DNA of 64,000 nt, from positions 4,091,501 to 4,155,500 of the forward strand of contig PHTZ01000001.1 of the NCBI GenBank assembly GCA_002813285.1. The letters run 5' to 3'. The stretch is from Flavobacteriaceae bacterium MAR_2009_75. GTDB taxonomy: Bacteria; Bacteroidota; Bacteroidia; Flavobacteriales; Flavobacteriaceae. A program made the translations under genes and the position numbers. The notes under the pieces are model-generated. The model was given only the letters and a program-made list of their open reading frames with translations. It had not been told where the DNA came from and did no database searches. Shown piece by piece: positions 28,467 to 36,620 of this stretch. Every line of letters begins with the position of its first letter. Position 1 is the first letter of the stretch.

Positions 28467-29534
28467 ATGGCAGAAACCAATAGAATTCTTAAAGGGCGAA
28501 ATAAGGTAGGTAACGCTGCGCAGGTGGGCGGAATAGAAACATCCGTTCTGGATAATGGTTTGGGTAGAGGTTCAAGAATCGCGTGGATCAATACCGGTAC
28601 AGGTTTTCGCTACAAGATTTTACTTGACCGAGCGATGGATGTTGGCGATGCTTTTTACAATCAGTTCAGTTTAGCTTGGTTAAGCCATGCAGGTACCATA
28701 CTACCAGATCGGTTTTCAGATAAAGGTATGGGCTGGATCCGAAATTTTGGGGGAGGACTGTTAACCACGTGTGGACTATCGCACGTTGGTGGGCCTGAAG
28801 AAGATGAGAACGGTCATCGCGGTCTTCACGGTCGAATTAGTAATACTCCAGCGGAAATTGTTTCCATTGTTCAACCAAATCCGATGAATGGTAAACTCGA
28901 AATGAGTATCACCGGAATTATTCGGGAAACTCAAGTTTTCGGCCCCTCTTTAGAGTTGCGCCGTACAATATCCGGTGAATTGGGTAAGGCTGAACTTAAC
29001 ATAAAAGATGAGGTAATCAACCACGGTAATCAAAATGCACCCCATATGCTCTTGTATCATGTAAACTTCGGATGGCCTTTGGTCGATGAAGGCTCCAAGC
29101 TGCTTTGGGAAGGCAATTGGCATTCTCCAACTCCTGATTCCGATAAAAAAATATTTAAAGAAGGCGCAGATTTCAAAACGTGCCCACCACCCATGAAATC
29201 TCATTCGGGAACAGGGGAAGATGTAGCTTTTATTGATATCGAAAGTAATGAAAACGATATGGCTAAATGTGGAATATATAACGAAAAATTGAATTTGGCC
29301 GTAGGAATACGTTTTTCTAAAAAGCAGTTGCCATGGTTGGTTAATTGGCAACATTGGGGCGAGAATGAATATGTGACAGCTTTGGAACCAGCAACAAACC
29401 CGCCCATTGGGCAAAAAAAGGCTCGAGAACAAAAAACACTTCTGTTTATAGAACCAGGAGAGCGGAGAAATTACTCATTGAAAATACAAGTATTCAAGAA
29501 AGAAGAAATACAAGAATTTATAAAATCAATTTAA
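28467..29534 (+). CDS. DUF4432 aldose-1-epimerase-like protein
   Basis: The 355-residue protein has no signal peptide, so it is cytoplasmic. The pattern (LLDRAMDVGDAFYNQFSLAWLSHAG, GGGLLTTCGLSHVGGPEEDENG, LHGRISNTPAEI, MLLYHVNFGWPLVDEG) is that of DUF4432, a galactose-mutarotase-like beta-sandwich family. Conserved His and Glu in LYHVNFGWPLVDEG and the region near residue 110 probably form the active site. A mutarotase or epimerase step on a free or keto sugar is inferred. It lies 19 nt after the DUF1080 gene. Confidence 0.75.
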   Translation: MAETNRILKGRNKVGNAAQVGGIETSVLDNGLGRGSRIAWINTGTGFRYKILLDRAMDVGDAFYNQFSLAWLSHAGTILPDRFSDKGMGWIRNFGGGLLTTCGLSHVGGPEEDENGHRGLHGRISNTPAEIVSIVQPNPMNGKLEMSITGIIRETQVFGPSLELRRTISGELGKAELNIKDEVINHGNQNAPHMLLYHVNFGWPLVDEGSKLLWEGNWHSPTPDSDKKIFKEGADFKTCPPPMKSHSGTGEDVAFIDIESNENDMAKCGIYNEKLNLAVGIRFSKKQLPWLVNWQHWGENEYVTALEPATNPPIGQKKAREQKTLLFIEPGERRNYSLKIQVFKKEEIQEFIKSI

Positions 29535-29559
29535 ACCTAAACTAATAAATTAAAGTAAT

Positions 29560-30768
29560 ATGGCAACATTGGCTGAAAAAGCATTGGAACAGGGCAAGGG
29601 TATTTTACGTTTGTCGCCAACCTGGGTACCTCGATCTTTTTGTGTACCGGGAAGAAGAATTAAATTACACCCAGACGATTATTATGTGCTTGGTGGGGAA
29701 AGAGGAGGTATTGACGAACGTTGGTTTTCTTCGACTACCCCTGCAGAAAACGGACCGTTAACTGGTGAAAACGAAGGGCTCAGCCATATTGTTGTTGAAG
29801 ATAACGGTAAAGAAGTTCAGATTACATTAAGAGACGTAATCGATGAATTAAAGGGAGAAATTATTGGTGACAGACTTTGGGACGAATACCAAGGCTGGCC
29901 GATGTATTCAAAATTCTTCGATAATATGGGGCCGCTTCCGCATCATATTCATCACAACGATGAGCATGCGGCAAAAATTGGCCAAAAAGGTAAACCTGAA
30001 GCCTATTATTTTCCACCTCAAGTTAACAATCACGGAGGTGATTTTCCGTATACTTTTTTCGGAATAACGCCTGGTACTACCAAAGAACAAATCAAAGAAT
30101 GTTTGAAGAATTTTACAAAAGGGGATAATAAAATTACTAACTTCTCTTCCGCTTTTCGTTTGGAACCCGGTACCGGTTGGGATGTTCCACCGGGAATGCT
30201 TCATGCCCCCGGTAGTATGTGTACCTATGAGCCGCAAAAGGCTTCCGATGTATTTGCCATGTATCAATCTTTGGTTAACGAAGCTATCATACCTGAAGAA
30301 TTACTATGGAATGGTACTCCCGAAGACCGAATGGGTGATTATGACCAACTGATGGAAGTAATCGATTGGGAATTGAATACTGATCCGAATATGTTGGAAA
30401 CAAGATTTATGAATCCAATACCAGTAGAACCTTTAGAGAAAATGGAAGCCAAAGGCTATATCGATAAATGGATCTGTTATCGCTCCGATGCTTTCAGTGC
30501 AAAGGAATTAACAGTGTTACCAGGTCAAACGGTAACTATCAAAGATAGCGCATGTTATGGCATGATAATGATGCAAGGGCATGGCACCATGGGCGATTGG
30601 GCAATTGAAACGCCATCATTGATTCGTTATGGGCAATTGACACACGATGAGTATTTCGTGACCGAGAAAGCCGCAAAAGAAGGGGTGACAATTACTAATT
30701 TGAGTGCTACCGACCCTATCGTAATGCTAAAACACTTTGGGCCTGATAATCCGGATTTAAAGCTGTAA
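29560..30768 (+). CDS. Cupin-family protein, mannose-6-phosphate-isomerase-like
   Basis: The 402-residue cytosolic protein has a metal-binding cupin core; the region LPHHIHHNDEHA (His128, His129, His131, His132, Glu135, His136) provides likely metal ligands, and a later PPGMLHAPGSM segment gives another His. This resembles type I phosphomannose isomerase or other cupin sugar isomerases. It has no sequence features that settle the substrate. Position in the operon suggests ketose-aldose conversion of the sugar released by the upstream enzymes. The family is clear, the reaction is not. Confidence 0.6.
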   Translation: MATLAEKALEQGKGILRLSPTWVPRSFCVPGRRIKLHPDDYYVLGGERGGIDERWFSSTTPAENGPLTGENEGLSHIVVEDNGKEVQITLRDVIDELKGEIIGDRLWDEYQGWPMYSKFFDNMGPLPHHIHHNDEHAAKIGQKGKPEAYYFPPQVNNHGGDFPYTFFGITPGTTKEQIKECLKNFTKGDNKITNFSSAFRLEPGTGWDVPPGMLHAPGSMCTYEPQKASDVFAMYQSLVNEAIIPEELLWNGTPEDRMGDYDQLMEVIDWELNTDPNMLETRFMNPIPVEPLEKMEAKGYIDKWICYRSDAFSAKELTVLPGQTVTIKDSACYGMIMMQGHGTMGDWAIETPSLIRYGQLTHDEYFVTEKAAKEGVTITNLSATDPIVMLKHFGPDNPDLKL

Positions 30769-30802
30769 TCAAAAATGAAGTCTAATTTTAAATATAGAAA
30801 TC

Positions 30803-31828
30803 ATGCAAAATAATTTTCCAAAAATACATAACGCCACCTGGCCCGGCATCGTAGGTAAGGGGCCAGATTCAGAACCCGTCATTCCTTTTGATAAAATGCT
30901 TGAAATGACTGCCGCCGCCGAGGTGAACGGCAATAAATTCGATGGAGTTGATATAGGTCTTTTAGACCCGCACATCAATATCGATAGTTCAGATGATGAA
31001 ATAAAAAGATTGGCCGATAAAATTGCAGGTTACGACCTTAACGTGGGCAGTATGGTAGCTCCCATTTGGGGAGGACCGACATTGGGTTCCGATAACGATA
31101 GAAAAACATTCGTAGAAATGGTGCGTAAGGCATGTCATTTCGGTAAAGTGCTTCGCGAGCACGGGGTACGTCAGTACGGGGTTATCCGTATCGATTCTGC
31201 TTCAAGCCCTGAAGATTGGTCAAAAGCCCCAGCGAAGAATACCCAGTTGATAGCCGAAACTTTCAGGGCAGCCTGTGACGTAGCAGCAGATTATGATGAA
31301 AAATTGGCCGCAGAAGGTGAAATCTGCTGGGGTGGAATGCATGGCTGGAAGACAATGGTAGAAACTTTAGAAGCCGTTGATAGGCCGAACATCGGTTTTC
31401 AGGCCGATATGTCACATACTTTGCTATATCTGTTGGGGTACAATGCCCCAGAACAAAGAATCTTACCTGAGAATTTCGATTGGTCAGATAGAGCTACTTT
31501 AGAGAGCGGACTCAAAACGGTCACCGATGCCCTAAGACCTTGGACCATCGATTTTCATGTCGCACAAAATGATGGAACCGTTCACGGTACCGGCTCTCAT
31601 GACAAGACCGGTAGGCACTGCTTGGCCACCGATCCCAACGGAAAATTAGATGTAGCTAAAGATGCGGGTTACTGGCTTCGTGACAATGATGGCAATCTTA
31701 CCAAAGCGTTCAAGCATATTTGCTGGGATGGCTGTATGTTCGACAACGATGTGATGATGAAACAGCAAACTTGGAACGATATTTTGGCCAAGTTGGTCGA
31801 AGTTCGAGATATGCATGGCTGGAGTTAA
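30803..31828 (+). CDS. TIM-barrel sugar isomerase/epimerase-like protein
   Basis: This 341-residue cytosolic protein has a xylose-isomerase-like TIM barrel (AP endonuclease 2 superfamily). Candidate divalent-metal ligands lie in [32 protein letters not shown] and [19 protein letters not shown]. There is no signal peptide. In characterised 3-keto-sugar pathways this superfamily supplies keto-glycoside lyases and epimerases. It lies 34 nt after the cupin and 29 nt before the alpha/beta hydrolase. Exact reaction unknown. Confidence 0.7.
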   Translation: MQNNFPKIHNATWPGIVGKGPDSEPVIPFDKMLEMTAAAEVNGNKFDGVDIGLLDPHINIDSSDDEIKRLADKIAGYDLNVGSMVAPIWGGPTLGSDNDRKTFVEMVRKACHFGKVLREHGVRQYGVIRIDSASSPEDWSKAPAKNTQLIAETFRAACDVAADYDEKLAAEGEICWGGMHGWKTMVETLEAVDRPNIGFQADMSHTLLYLLGYNAPEQRILPENFDWSDRATLESGLKTVTDALRPWTIDFHVAQNDGTVHGTGSHDKTGRHCLATDPNGKLDVAKDAGYWLRDNDGNLTKAFKHICWDGCMFDNDVMMKQQTWNDILAKLVEVRDMHGWS

Positions 31829-31857
31829 AACCAATAATCTAAACTTGTTCAATACAA

Positions 31858-32664
31858 ATGCCTTATATCACCGTTAACGGAATAAACCTTCATTATCAGG
31901 AAAGAGGAAAAGGAATGCCCTTACTGCTCATCATGGGTATTACGGCAGACCTTTCCGTATGGGAAAAGCATGTCTCGTATTGGGAGCAAAGCTACCGTTG
32001 TATCCTCTTGGATAATAGGGGGGTAGGCCTATCAGACAAACCTGAAGGGCCTTATACGACAGCTCAAATGGCAGATGATGGTGCTGCCTTATTGAAGGCA
32101 TTGGATATACCTAAGGCGGCAGTCGTAGGCGTTTCTATGGGGGGCGCCATTGCTTTGCAATTGGCTATTAGACAAGGTGATTTGATAGAGTGCATGGTAC
32201 TTATGTGCCCTTGGGCGAGTTGCGATCGTAAAGCGGAGGCTATCTTTAGGCATATGATGCATGCAAAGGCGCATTTGCGGCCAGAACAATTTTCAAACTT
32301 TGTACAGTTGCTTATTTTTCATAAGTCTACATGGGATAACGATTCGGAGTACAATGACTTGATGGAGGGGCAAAAAGAGGCCGCTCTTGCCGGAATGCAG
32401 CAGCCCTTGCACGGATTAGAAGGACAGGCGCATGCCTGTATTTCGCATAACGTGGTAGCAAACCTTCCTGACATAAAAAAACCTGCTTTAGTGATTGGCG
32501 GAAAAGAAGATCAGTTCATTCCTGAATGGATGGCCAATGAAGTTGCTAACGGTATACCTAATAGCGAGCTTCACCTATATGAAAATGCCGGTCATGCCTT
32601 TCATTGGGAAAAGCTGAAAGACTTTAATCCAAGAGTGTTGAATTGGTTAAAAGAGAACTACTGA
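31858..32664 (+). CDS. Alpha/beta hydrolase
   Basis: The 268-residue hydrolase has the nucleophile elbow GVSMGG (Ser93) and a probable triad completed by Asp218 (GGKEDQF) and His246 (NAGHAFHW). The oxyanion region is LLLIMGITAD (about residues 22-31). No signal peptide is present, so it acts in the cytoplasm. In a sugar operon, lactone or ester hydrolysis is a reasonable guess: an oxidised sugar may form a lactone, or the imported ligand may be acylated. The family is too broad to name the substrate. Confidence 0.8.
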   Translation: MPYITVNGINLHYQERGKGMPLLLIMGITADLSVWEKHVSYWEQSYRCILLDNRGVGLSDKPEGPYTTAQMADDGAALLKALDIPKAAVVGVSMGGAIALQLAIRQGDLIECMVLMCPWASCDRKAEAIFRHMMHAKAHLRPEQFSNFVQLLIFHKSTWDNDSEYNDLMEGQKEAALAGMQQPLHGLEGQAHACISHNVVANLPDIKKPALVIGGKEDQFIPEWMANEVANGIPNSELHLYENAGHAFHWEKLKDFNPRVLNWLKENY

Positions 32665-32674
32665 AAATAAAACA

Positions 32675-33487
32675 ATGGGAAATATTAGAATAGGATGTGA
32701 GACCTATACTTGGGCGATGTCCGGAGATAAATACAAAAATAAACTAGAACATATACTCAGTGTAATGTCTAGATCTGGTTTTAAAAGTATCGAACCGGAT
32801 ACGGGTTTCATGAATGGTTTTACAGATCCTAAAGTTTTTAAAGAAGCATTGGACCGGAATAATATTGAACTATCTGTATTATGCCACGTCGAAGATTGGA
32901 GAAATCCAAAAGAGACCGATCAAGAAAAAAGAAACGCGGATCAATGGATCGAGTTCATGAAACATTTTCCAGAGGCCATCTTGCTATTGGTACAAATGCC
33001 TGGAGAAAATCGAGATAATTTAGAAGAAAGACAGCAGAACTTGTTGAGTTGTGTTAATGAAATTGCCACGAGGGCAACGGGCGAGGGCATTGTTTGTTCA
33101 TACCACCCCAATTCACCACAGGGGTCTATTTATAGAACCGAAGAGGACTATAAAATTTTGCTCAATGGTCTGAATAGTAATGTTATCAAATATACGCCGG
33201 ATGTCGGGCATATGGCCAAAGGTGGTATGGATCCTTTAAAAGTGATAAAAGAATATCGTGATATTGTCAACTGCGTTCATTATAAAGATATGTTCGAAGA
33301 TGGTCGCTGGGCACAAATGGGCGACGGTATTATAGACTTTGAGGGAATTACCACTTATTTGAAAGAAACCGATTTTGAGGGTTGGATCATTGTGGAAGAT
33401 GAATGTGATGAAGCAATTACCGACCCGGACGGTGTTACCGAACAAGATGGAATATATATAGAAAAGGTGTTAAGACCTCTTTTATAA
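32675..33487 (+). CDS. TIM-barrel sugar phosphate isomerase/epimerase family protein
   Basis: The 270-residue TIM barrel shows metal-ligand type motifs in order: SIEPDTG, CSYHPNSPQG, YTPDVGHMAKGG, VHYKDMFEDG and WIIVEDECDE. The ordered Glu, His, Asp, His, Glu are as in the xylose-isomerase-like superfamily. It begins 10 nt after the alpha/beta hydrolase and is followed by the Gfo/Idh/MocA gene. Together those two resemble the oxidoreductase plus TIM-barrel pairs that oxidise and cleave glycosides. Cytosolic; no signal peptide. Confidence 0.8.
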   Translation: MGNIRIGCETYTWAMSGDKYKNKLEHILSVMSRSGFKSIEPDTGFMNGFTDPKVFKEALDRNNIELSVLCHVEDWRNPKETDQEKRNADQWIEFMKHFPEAILLLVQMPGENRDNLEERQQNLLSCVNEIATRATGEGIVCSYHPNSPQGSIYRTEEDYKILLNGLNSNVIKYTPDVGHMAKGGMDPLKVIKEYRDIVNCVHYKDMFEDGRWAQMGDGIIDFEGITTYLKETDFEGWIIVEDECDEAITDPDGVTEQDGIYIEKVLRPLL

Positions 33488-33525
33488 CTGAATTTTAAAT
33501 ACAACTAAATTAAAAATAGAGAATA

Positions 33526-34674
33526 ATGGCAAATAAAAAAGAACTACGTATCGGGATGATAGGCACGGGTTTAATGGCCAGAACCCACAGTAATGGTTAT
33601 AATAGAATTCGTGATTTTTTCCCTGAATTGGAATATCACCCTGTAATGAAAACGGTTTGCTCACGAACCGAGGAAAAAGTAAAGGCATTTGCCGAGCAAT
33701 GGGGTTATGAATCGTATGAAACCGATTGGAAAAAGGTTATTGCCAGAGATGATATCGATGCTGTCGATATTTGTACGCCGAACGATATGCATGCCGATAT
33801 TGCGATAGCGGCGGCTGAAGCAGGGAAAATGGTATTATGTGAAAAACCACTGGCTCGTTCTGTTGCCGAAGCACAACCCATGGTTGATGCAATCGAAAAA
33901 GCAGGTGTACCCAATACAGTTTTTTACAACTACCGTAGAATACCCGCCGTAACTTTAATTAAGAATATTATCGACTCCGGAAAATTGGGTAAAATATTCC
34001 ACTACAGAGGAAACTTTTTACAAGACTGGACGATTAGTCCTGACCTTCCGCAAGGTGGGGAAGCATTATGGCGATTAGATGTTGAGGCTGCCGGATCTGG
34101 TGTAACCGGTGATTTATTGGCACACTGTATCGATGGTGCCATGTGGCTGAACGGACCCATTAAAGATGTTTCGGCCGTCACAGAGACATTTATCAAAGAA
34201 AGAGTACACCAAGGTACAGGTGAAAAGCAAAAAGTGGGTATTGACGATGCCTGTATTTTTCATTGTCATTTTGAAAATGGCTCTTTAGGTCTTTTTGAGG
34301 CAACTCGTTATGCTAGGGGACATAAAGCTTTGTATACTTTAGAAATTAATGGAGAGCACGCCTCTTTACGTTGGGATTTGCACAATATGAATTATGTGGA
34401 AATGTTCGACCATGCCGATGATGCTGTTGTGAGAGGTTGGAAGCAAATCTTGATTACCGATAGCGACCAGCCTTATATGGATCGCTGGTGGATTCCTGGA
34501 ACTTCAATTGGTTATGAACATTCATTTGTACATCAAGTAGCCGATTTCTTAAAAAGTTTAGAGGAAGGAAAACCTTGTGAACCAACTTTCAAAAACGCCA
34601 TGATGACCCAGAAGGTCTGTGAAGCGGTCATAGATTCTGCCAACTCAAAAAGTTGGAAAGATACCGGTCTATAA
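33526..34674 (+). CDS. Gfo/Idh/MocA family NAD(P)-dependent oxidoreductase
   Basis: The 382-residue protein has an N-terminal Rossmann fold ([14 protein letters not shown], residues 8-21), the EKP motif with Lys107 ([10 protein letters not shown]), and the family C-terminal beta sheet with [17 protein letters not shown] (catalytic His near residue 206). No signal peptide is seen, so it is cytosolic and would use free NAD(P). Members oxidise sugar hydroxyls, frequently C3, reversibly. It is the last gene of the operon and is followed by a clear terminator. Probable role: making or reducing the 3-keto sugar used by the TIM-barrel partners. Confidence 0.85.
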   Translation: MANKKELRIGMIGTGLMARTHSNGYNRIRDFFPELEYHPVMKTVCSRTEEKVKAFAEQWGYESYETDWKKVIARDDIDAVDICTPNDMHADIAIAAAEAGKMVLCEKPLARSVAEAQPMVDAIEKAGVPNTVFYNYRRIPAVTLIKNIIDSGKLGKIFHYRGNFLQDWTISPDLPQGGEALWRLDVEAAGSGVTGDLLAHCIDGAMWLNGPIKDVSAVTETFIKERVHQGTGEKQKVGIDDACIFHCHFENGSLGLFEATRYARGHKALYTLEINGEHASLRWDLHNMNYVEMFDHADDAVVRGWKQILITDSDQPYMDRWWIPGTSIGYEHSFVHQVADFLKSLEEGKPCEPTFKNAMMTQKVCEAVIDSANSKSWKDTGL

Positions 34675-34694
34675 GAGTAACTAACTTAGAGAAG

Positions 34695-34739
34695 AAAATC
34701 CCGACTTTGAAATGATAAACTCATTTTAATCGGGATTTT
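34695..34739 (+). terminator. Intrinsic terminator of PUL 2
   Basis: AAAATCCCGA at 34695-34704 pairs perfectly with TCGGGATTTT at 34730-34739, followed by T. It lies 21 nt after the stop of the last operon gene. The stem has 10 bp and a 25-nt loop. Confidence 0.85.
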
Positions 34740-34804
34740 TGAATATAAGGGTTGGTTATTACAGAACCGAGCGTTATTCAATATTATCTATAGATTTTAA
34801 AAAG

Positions 34805-34880
34805 TAAAAAAGGGACAAATAACAACATTCGCCCCTTTTCGTTAAACTAACTCAAACAACTCAAAAGGGTATCACTCCTT
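34805..34880 (-). ncRNA. Possible small RNA on the minus strand (speculative)
   Basis: Between an inverted copy of the regulator motif (34917-34933) and a hairpin (AAAAGGG/CCCTTTT, 34808-34839) that on the minus strand ends in TTTTTT, there is room for a transcript of about 75-80 nt. The -7 box at the expected spacing (TAATATAG, 34895 to 34888) is poor. No reading frame is evident. The hairpin could equally be a second terminator for PUL 2. Confidence 0.2.
34808..34839 (-). terminator. Hairpin with T-run on the minus strand
   Basis: AAAAGGG at 34808-34814 pairs with CCCTTTT at 34833-34839 around an 18-nt loop. Read on the minus strand it ends in CCCTTTTTT, typical of an intrinsic terminator; read on the plus strand it ends in only four T. 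The stem is only 7 bp. Confidence 0.45.
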
Positions 34881-34916
34881 TCAAGTACTATATTAGTTTA
34901 AATTTGTGGCTTGTCC

Positions 34917-34933
34917 ATCCTGTACTGTACTGC
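34917..34933 (+). promoter_or_regulatory. Third copy of the direct-repeat regulator motif, opposite orientation
   Basis: ATCCTGTACTGTACTGC on the plus strand matches the minus-strand reading of the sites at 18867-18883 and 41758-41774 (ATCCTG-TACT-half-site). No coding gene lies directly downstream in the matching direction. Either it drives a small RNA, is a remnant of a lost operon start, or acts as an extra binding site. Confidence 0.45.
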
Positions 34934-35244
34934 TGCGACCCCTTAAATATTATTTTTATCATTTTTAATAAAGATTCACTTTTTTAAAGTAAGCTTCAAT
35001 TGTCGAAATGATGTCTGCAATCGGACAAATTTTCAAAATAATAAAACAATTAATGAGACGAATTTTAATTTGCACATTAAAAAATCAACTTTAGTAAGGG
35101 GTGATGATTAATTACTATACATAAAACTATTACTTCTTAATAAAAACAAATCCGTAAGTCAATATCGGAAATAGTTTTGTTATGTTGAAAGACAATCCAA
35201 TTTAAAAGAGAAATAATTAAGAATGTTCTAGTCGAGTAAAGCTA

Positions 35245-35952
35245 TCAATTTCTTGCTATTAGAGATATAACTGCCCCTTTTGGATTTCTACCCAAATAGG
35301 GCTCACCAGGATCTCTTCTTCTAACCGTTCTAGCCGGTGAACCATACGCTACAGAAAAACTTCCAATATTGTTAATAACCAAGGACCCCGCTCCAACCAC
35401 TGAATGTTCGTAGATTTTAATATTTTCTATAATATTTGTACCCAGGCCAATAGCTGAAAAGGACCCTAAGAATAAGTTTCCTCCCGCACAACTACGAGGC
35501 GCTAAGCTAGAAAATTGTTTAATTTGACTATCATGATCCAGTGAACAGCTGGTATTCAAAATACAAAAATCACCAATTTGACAATTGGCATTTACGATTG
35601 CACCAGGCATCACTACAGAGCCTTGGCCAATTGTGACATTAGTACCTATAGTCGAATCTGGATGAACAGTCGAAATGAAGATAAAATCTGGAACTATTTG
35701 CATTATTCTTTCGTAAACCTTTTTTCGAGTCCAATTATCTCCAATAGCGATTATACCCCCGGATATTCCAAACTTCTCAATAAGATTAGGCAAATCATAT
35801 TCGTTGCCCAAAATTTTTTTTCCACAGTAGAACTGATTTGTTTTGAGATAGGAATCGATGAAACCTACGACTTCATATCTGCCTTCTTGCTTAATGCAAT
35901 CGAGAACAACGCTTCCATGACCCGAGGCACCTATAATCACAATGTTCTTCAT
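35245..35952 (-). CDS. NeuD/PglD-family sugar O- or N-acyltransferase
   Basis: The 235-residue protein has an N-terminal Rossmann-like sugar-nucleotide domain (IIGASGHGSVVLDCI, residues 6-20) and a left-handed beta-helix of hexapeptide repeats (about 95-215). NTSCSLDHDS carries the probable catalytic His140, as in PglD. It should acetylate a sugar nucleotide or sugar residue for surface polysaccharide. It stands alone, with a 9-bp inverted repeat in its 5' leader. No other capsule gene is adjacent except the glycosyltransferase at 38039. Confidence 0.85.
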   Translation of the reverse strand: MKNIVIIGASGHGSVVLDCIKQEGRYEVVGFIDSYLKTNQFYCGKKILGNEYDLPNLIEKFGISGGIIAIGDNWTRKKVYERIMQIVPDFIFISTVHPDSTIGTNVTIGQGSVVMPGAIVNANCQIGDFCILNTSCSLDHDSQIKQFSSLAPRSCAGGNLFLGSFSAIGLGTNIIENIKIYEHSVVGAGSLVINNIGSFSVAYGSPARTVRRRDPGEPYLGRNPKGAVISLIARN

Positions 35953-36253
35953 AGTTTTGGGGGATAATGCATTTTATCGATGATTTTTACCTTTCATCGA
36001 TAGTGTAAATATATTAAAAGGGATTTGATTTGTATATTAAAACTTTGACTCAATTCATATAATTAATGATTGATTTACACTGCGCTCACGTCGTAAGAAG
36101 AATGTTCAAAATTTGAAATTTATACATCGGAAATCAAACTAATTGTATCTAGTAAGAGAAATAGATTTTGTGATTTTTAAGGCTATTTTAGTAGTAATTG
36201 GGAAATTTTCTGCTTTGTATTTCCCGTATTATTGATTGTTCTAAACGACTACA
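35953..36253. other. Intergenic region between divergent NeuD-like gene and small membrane protein gene
   Basis: This 301-bp AT-rich region holds the 9-bp inverted repeat at 35975-36002 and otherwise no feature I can support. It must contain the NeuD-like promoter on the minus strand. Confidence 0.4.
35975..36002. promoter_or_regulatory. Perfect 9-bp inverted repeat in the 5' leader of the NeuD-like gene
   Basis: TATCGATGA at 35975-35983 and TCATCGATA at 35994-36002 are perfect inverted copies separated by 10 bp. The site lies 22-50 nt upstream of the start codon. It could be an operator for a dimeric repressor or a small RNA hairpin; it lacks a T-run and is not a terminator. Confidence 0.4.
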
Positions 36254-36571
36254 TTGCACCTCTATTTTGTCGTTAATAAACGTACCAGCTCGATTAAAAT
36301 AGATGAAATTCTGAAGATTTCAATAAAGATTGCCATTATATGCGTAGGGCTAGTAGTTGTTGGTATGCTAGGTTTCTTTGGTCTTTTTTGGACCTGTGAA
36401 TATTTAGATGCTCAAGATACTGCCCGTGCTTCACAAGGGAGAGGCTATGTAGCCGTAGGTTGGATTTTTTTATTTGTAACCATACCCTTTGGAGCTTTGT
36501 TGGGTGGTCTCTCTGCATTTTTTGGGTACAAAAGATTGCTGCCAAAAATGAAAAGTGAAAAATCTGATTAA
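36254..36571 (+). CDS. Small two-helix membrane protein, unknown function
   Basis: The 105-residue frame starts at a TTG (no ATG before residue 38). Two hydrophobic segments are visible (about 26-47, IAIICVGLVVVGMLGFFGLFW, and about 69-90, GWIFLFVTIPFGALLGGLSAF), the second Gly-rich. The C-terminus is Lys-rich and probably cytoplasmic. I do not recognise a family. The start is uncertain and there is no clear promoter. Confidence 0.45.
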   Translation: MHLYFVVNKRTSSIKIDEILKISIKIAIICVGLVVVGMLGFFGLFWTCEYLDAQDTARASQGRGYVAVGWIFLFVTIPFGALLGGLSAFFGYKRLLPKMKSEKSD

Positions 36572-36620
36572 AGAAGTTTCAAGAGTTTGGGTTATTAACG
36601 TATTTGTTGATTGCCGTATT

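Larger units (their letters stand above)
34675..35244. other. Intergenic region after PUL 2 with terminator, repeat motif and possible small RNA
   Basis: These 570 bp contain the PUL 2 terminator, a second hairpin (34808-34839) and the third copy of the direct-repeat motif (34917-34933). From 34935 to 35244 the sequence is AT-rich and I see no gene or clear structure; it lies beyond the 3' end of the NeuD-like gene on the minus strand. Confidence 0.5.
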
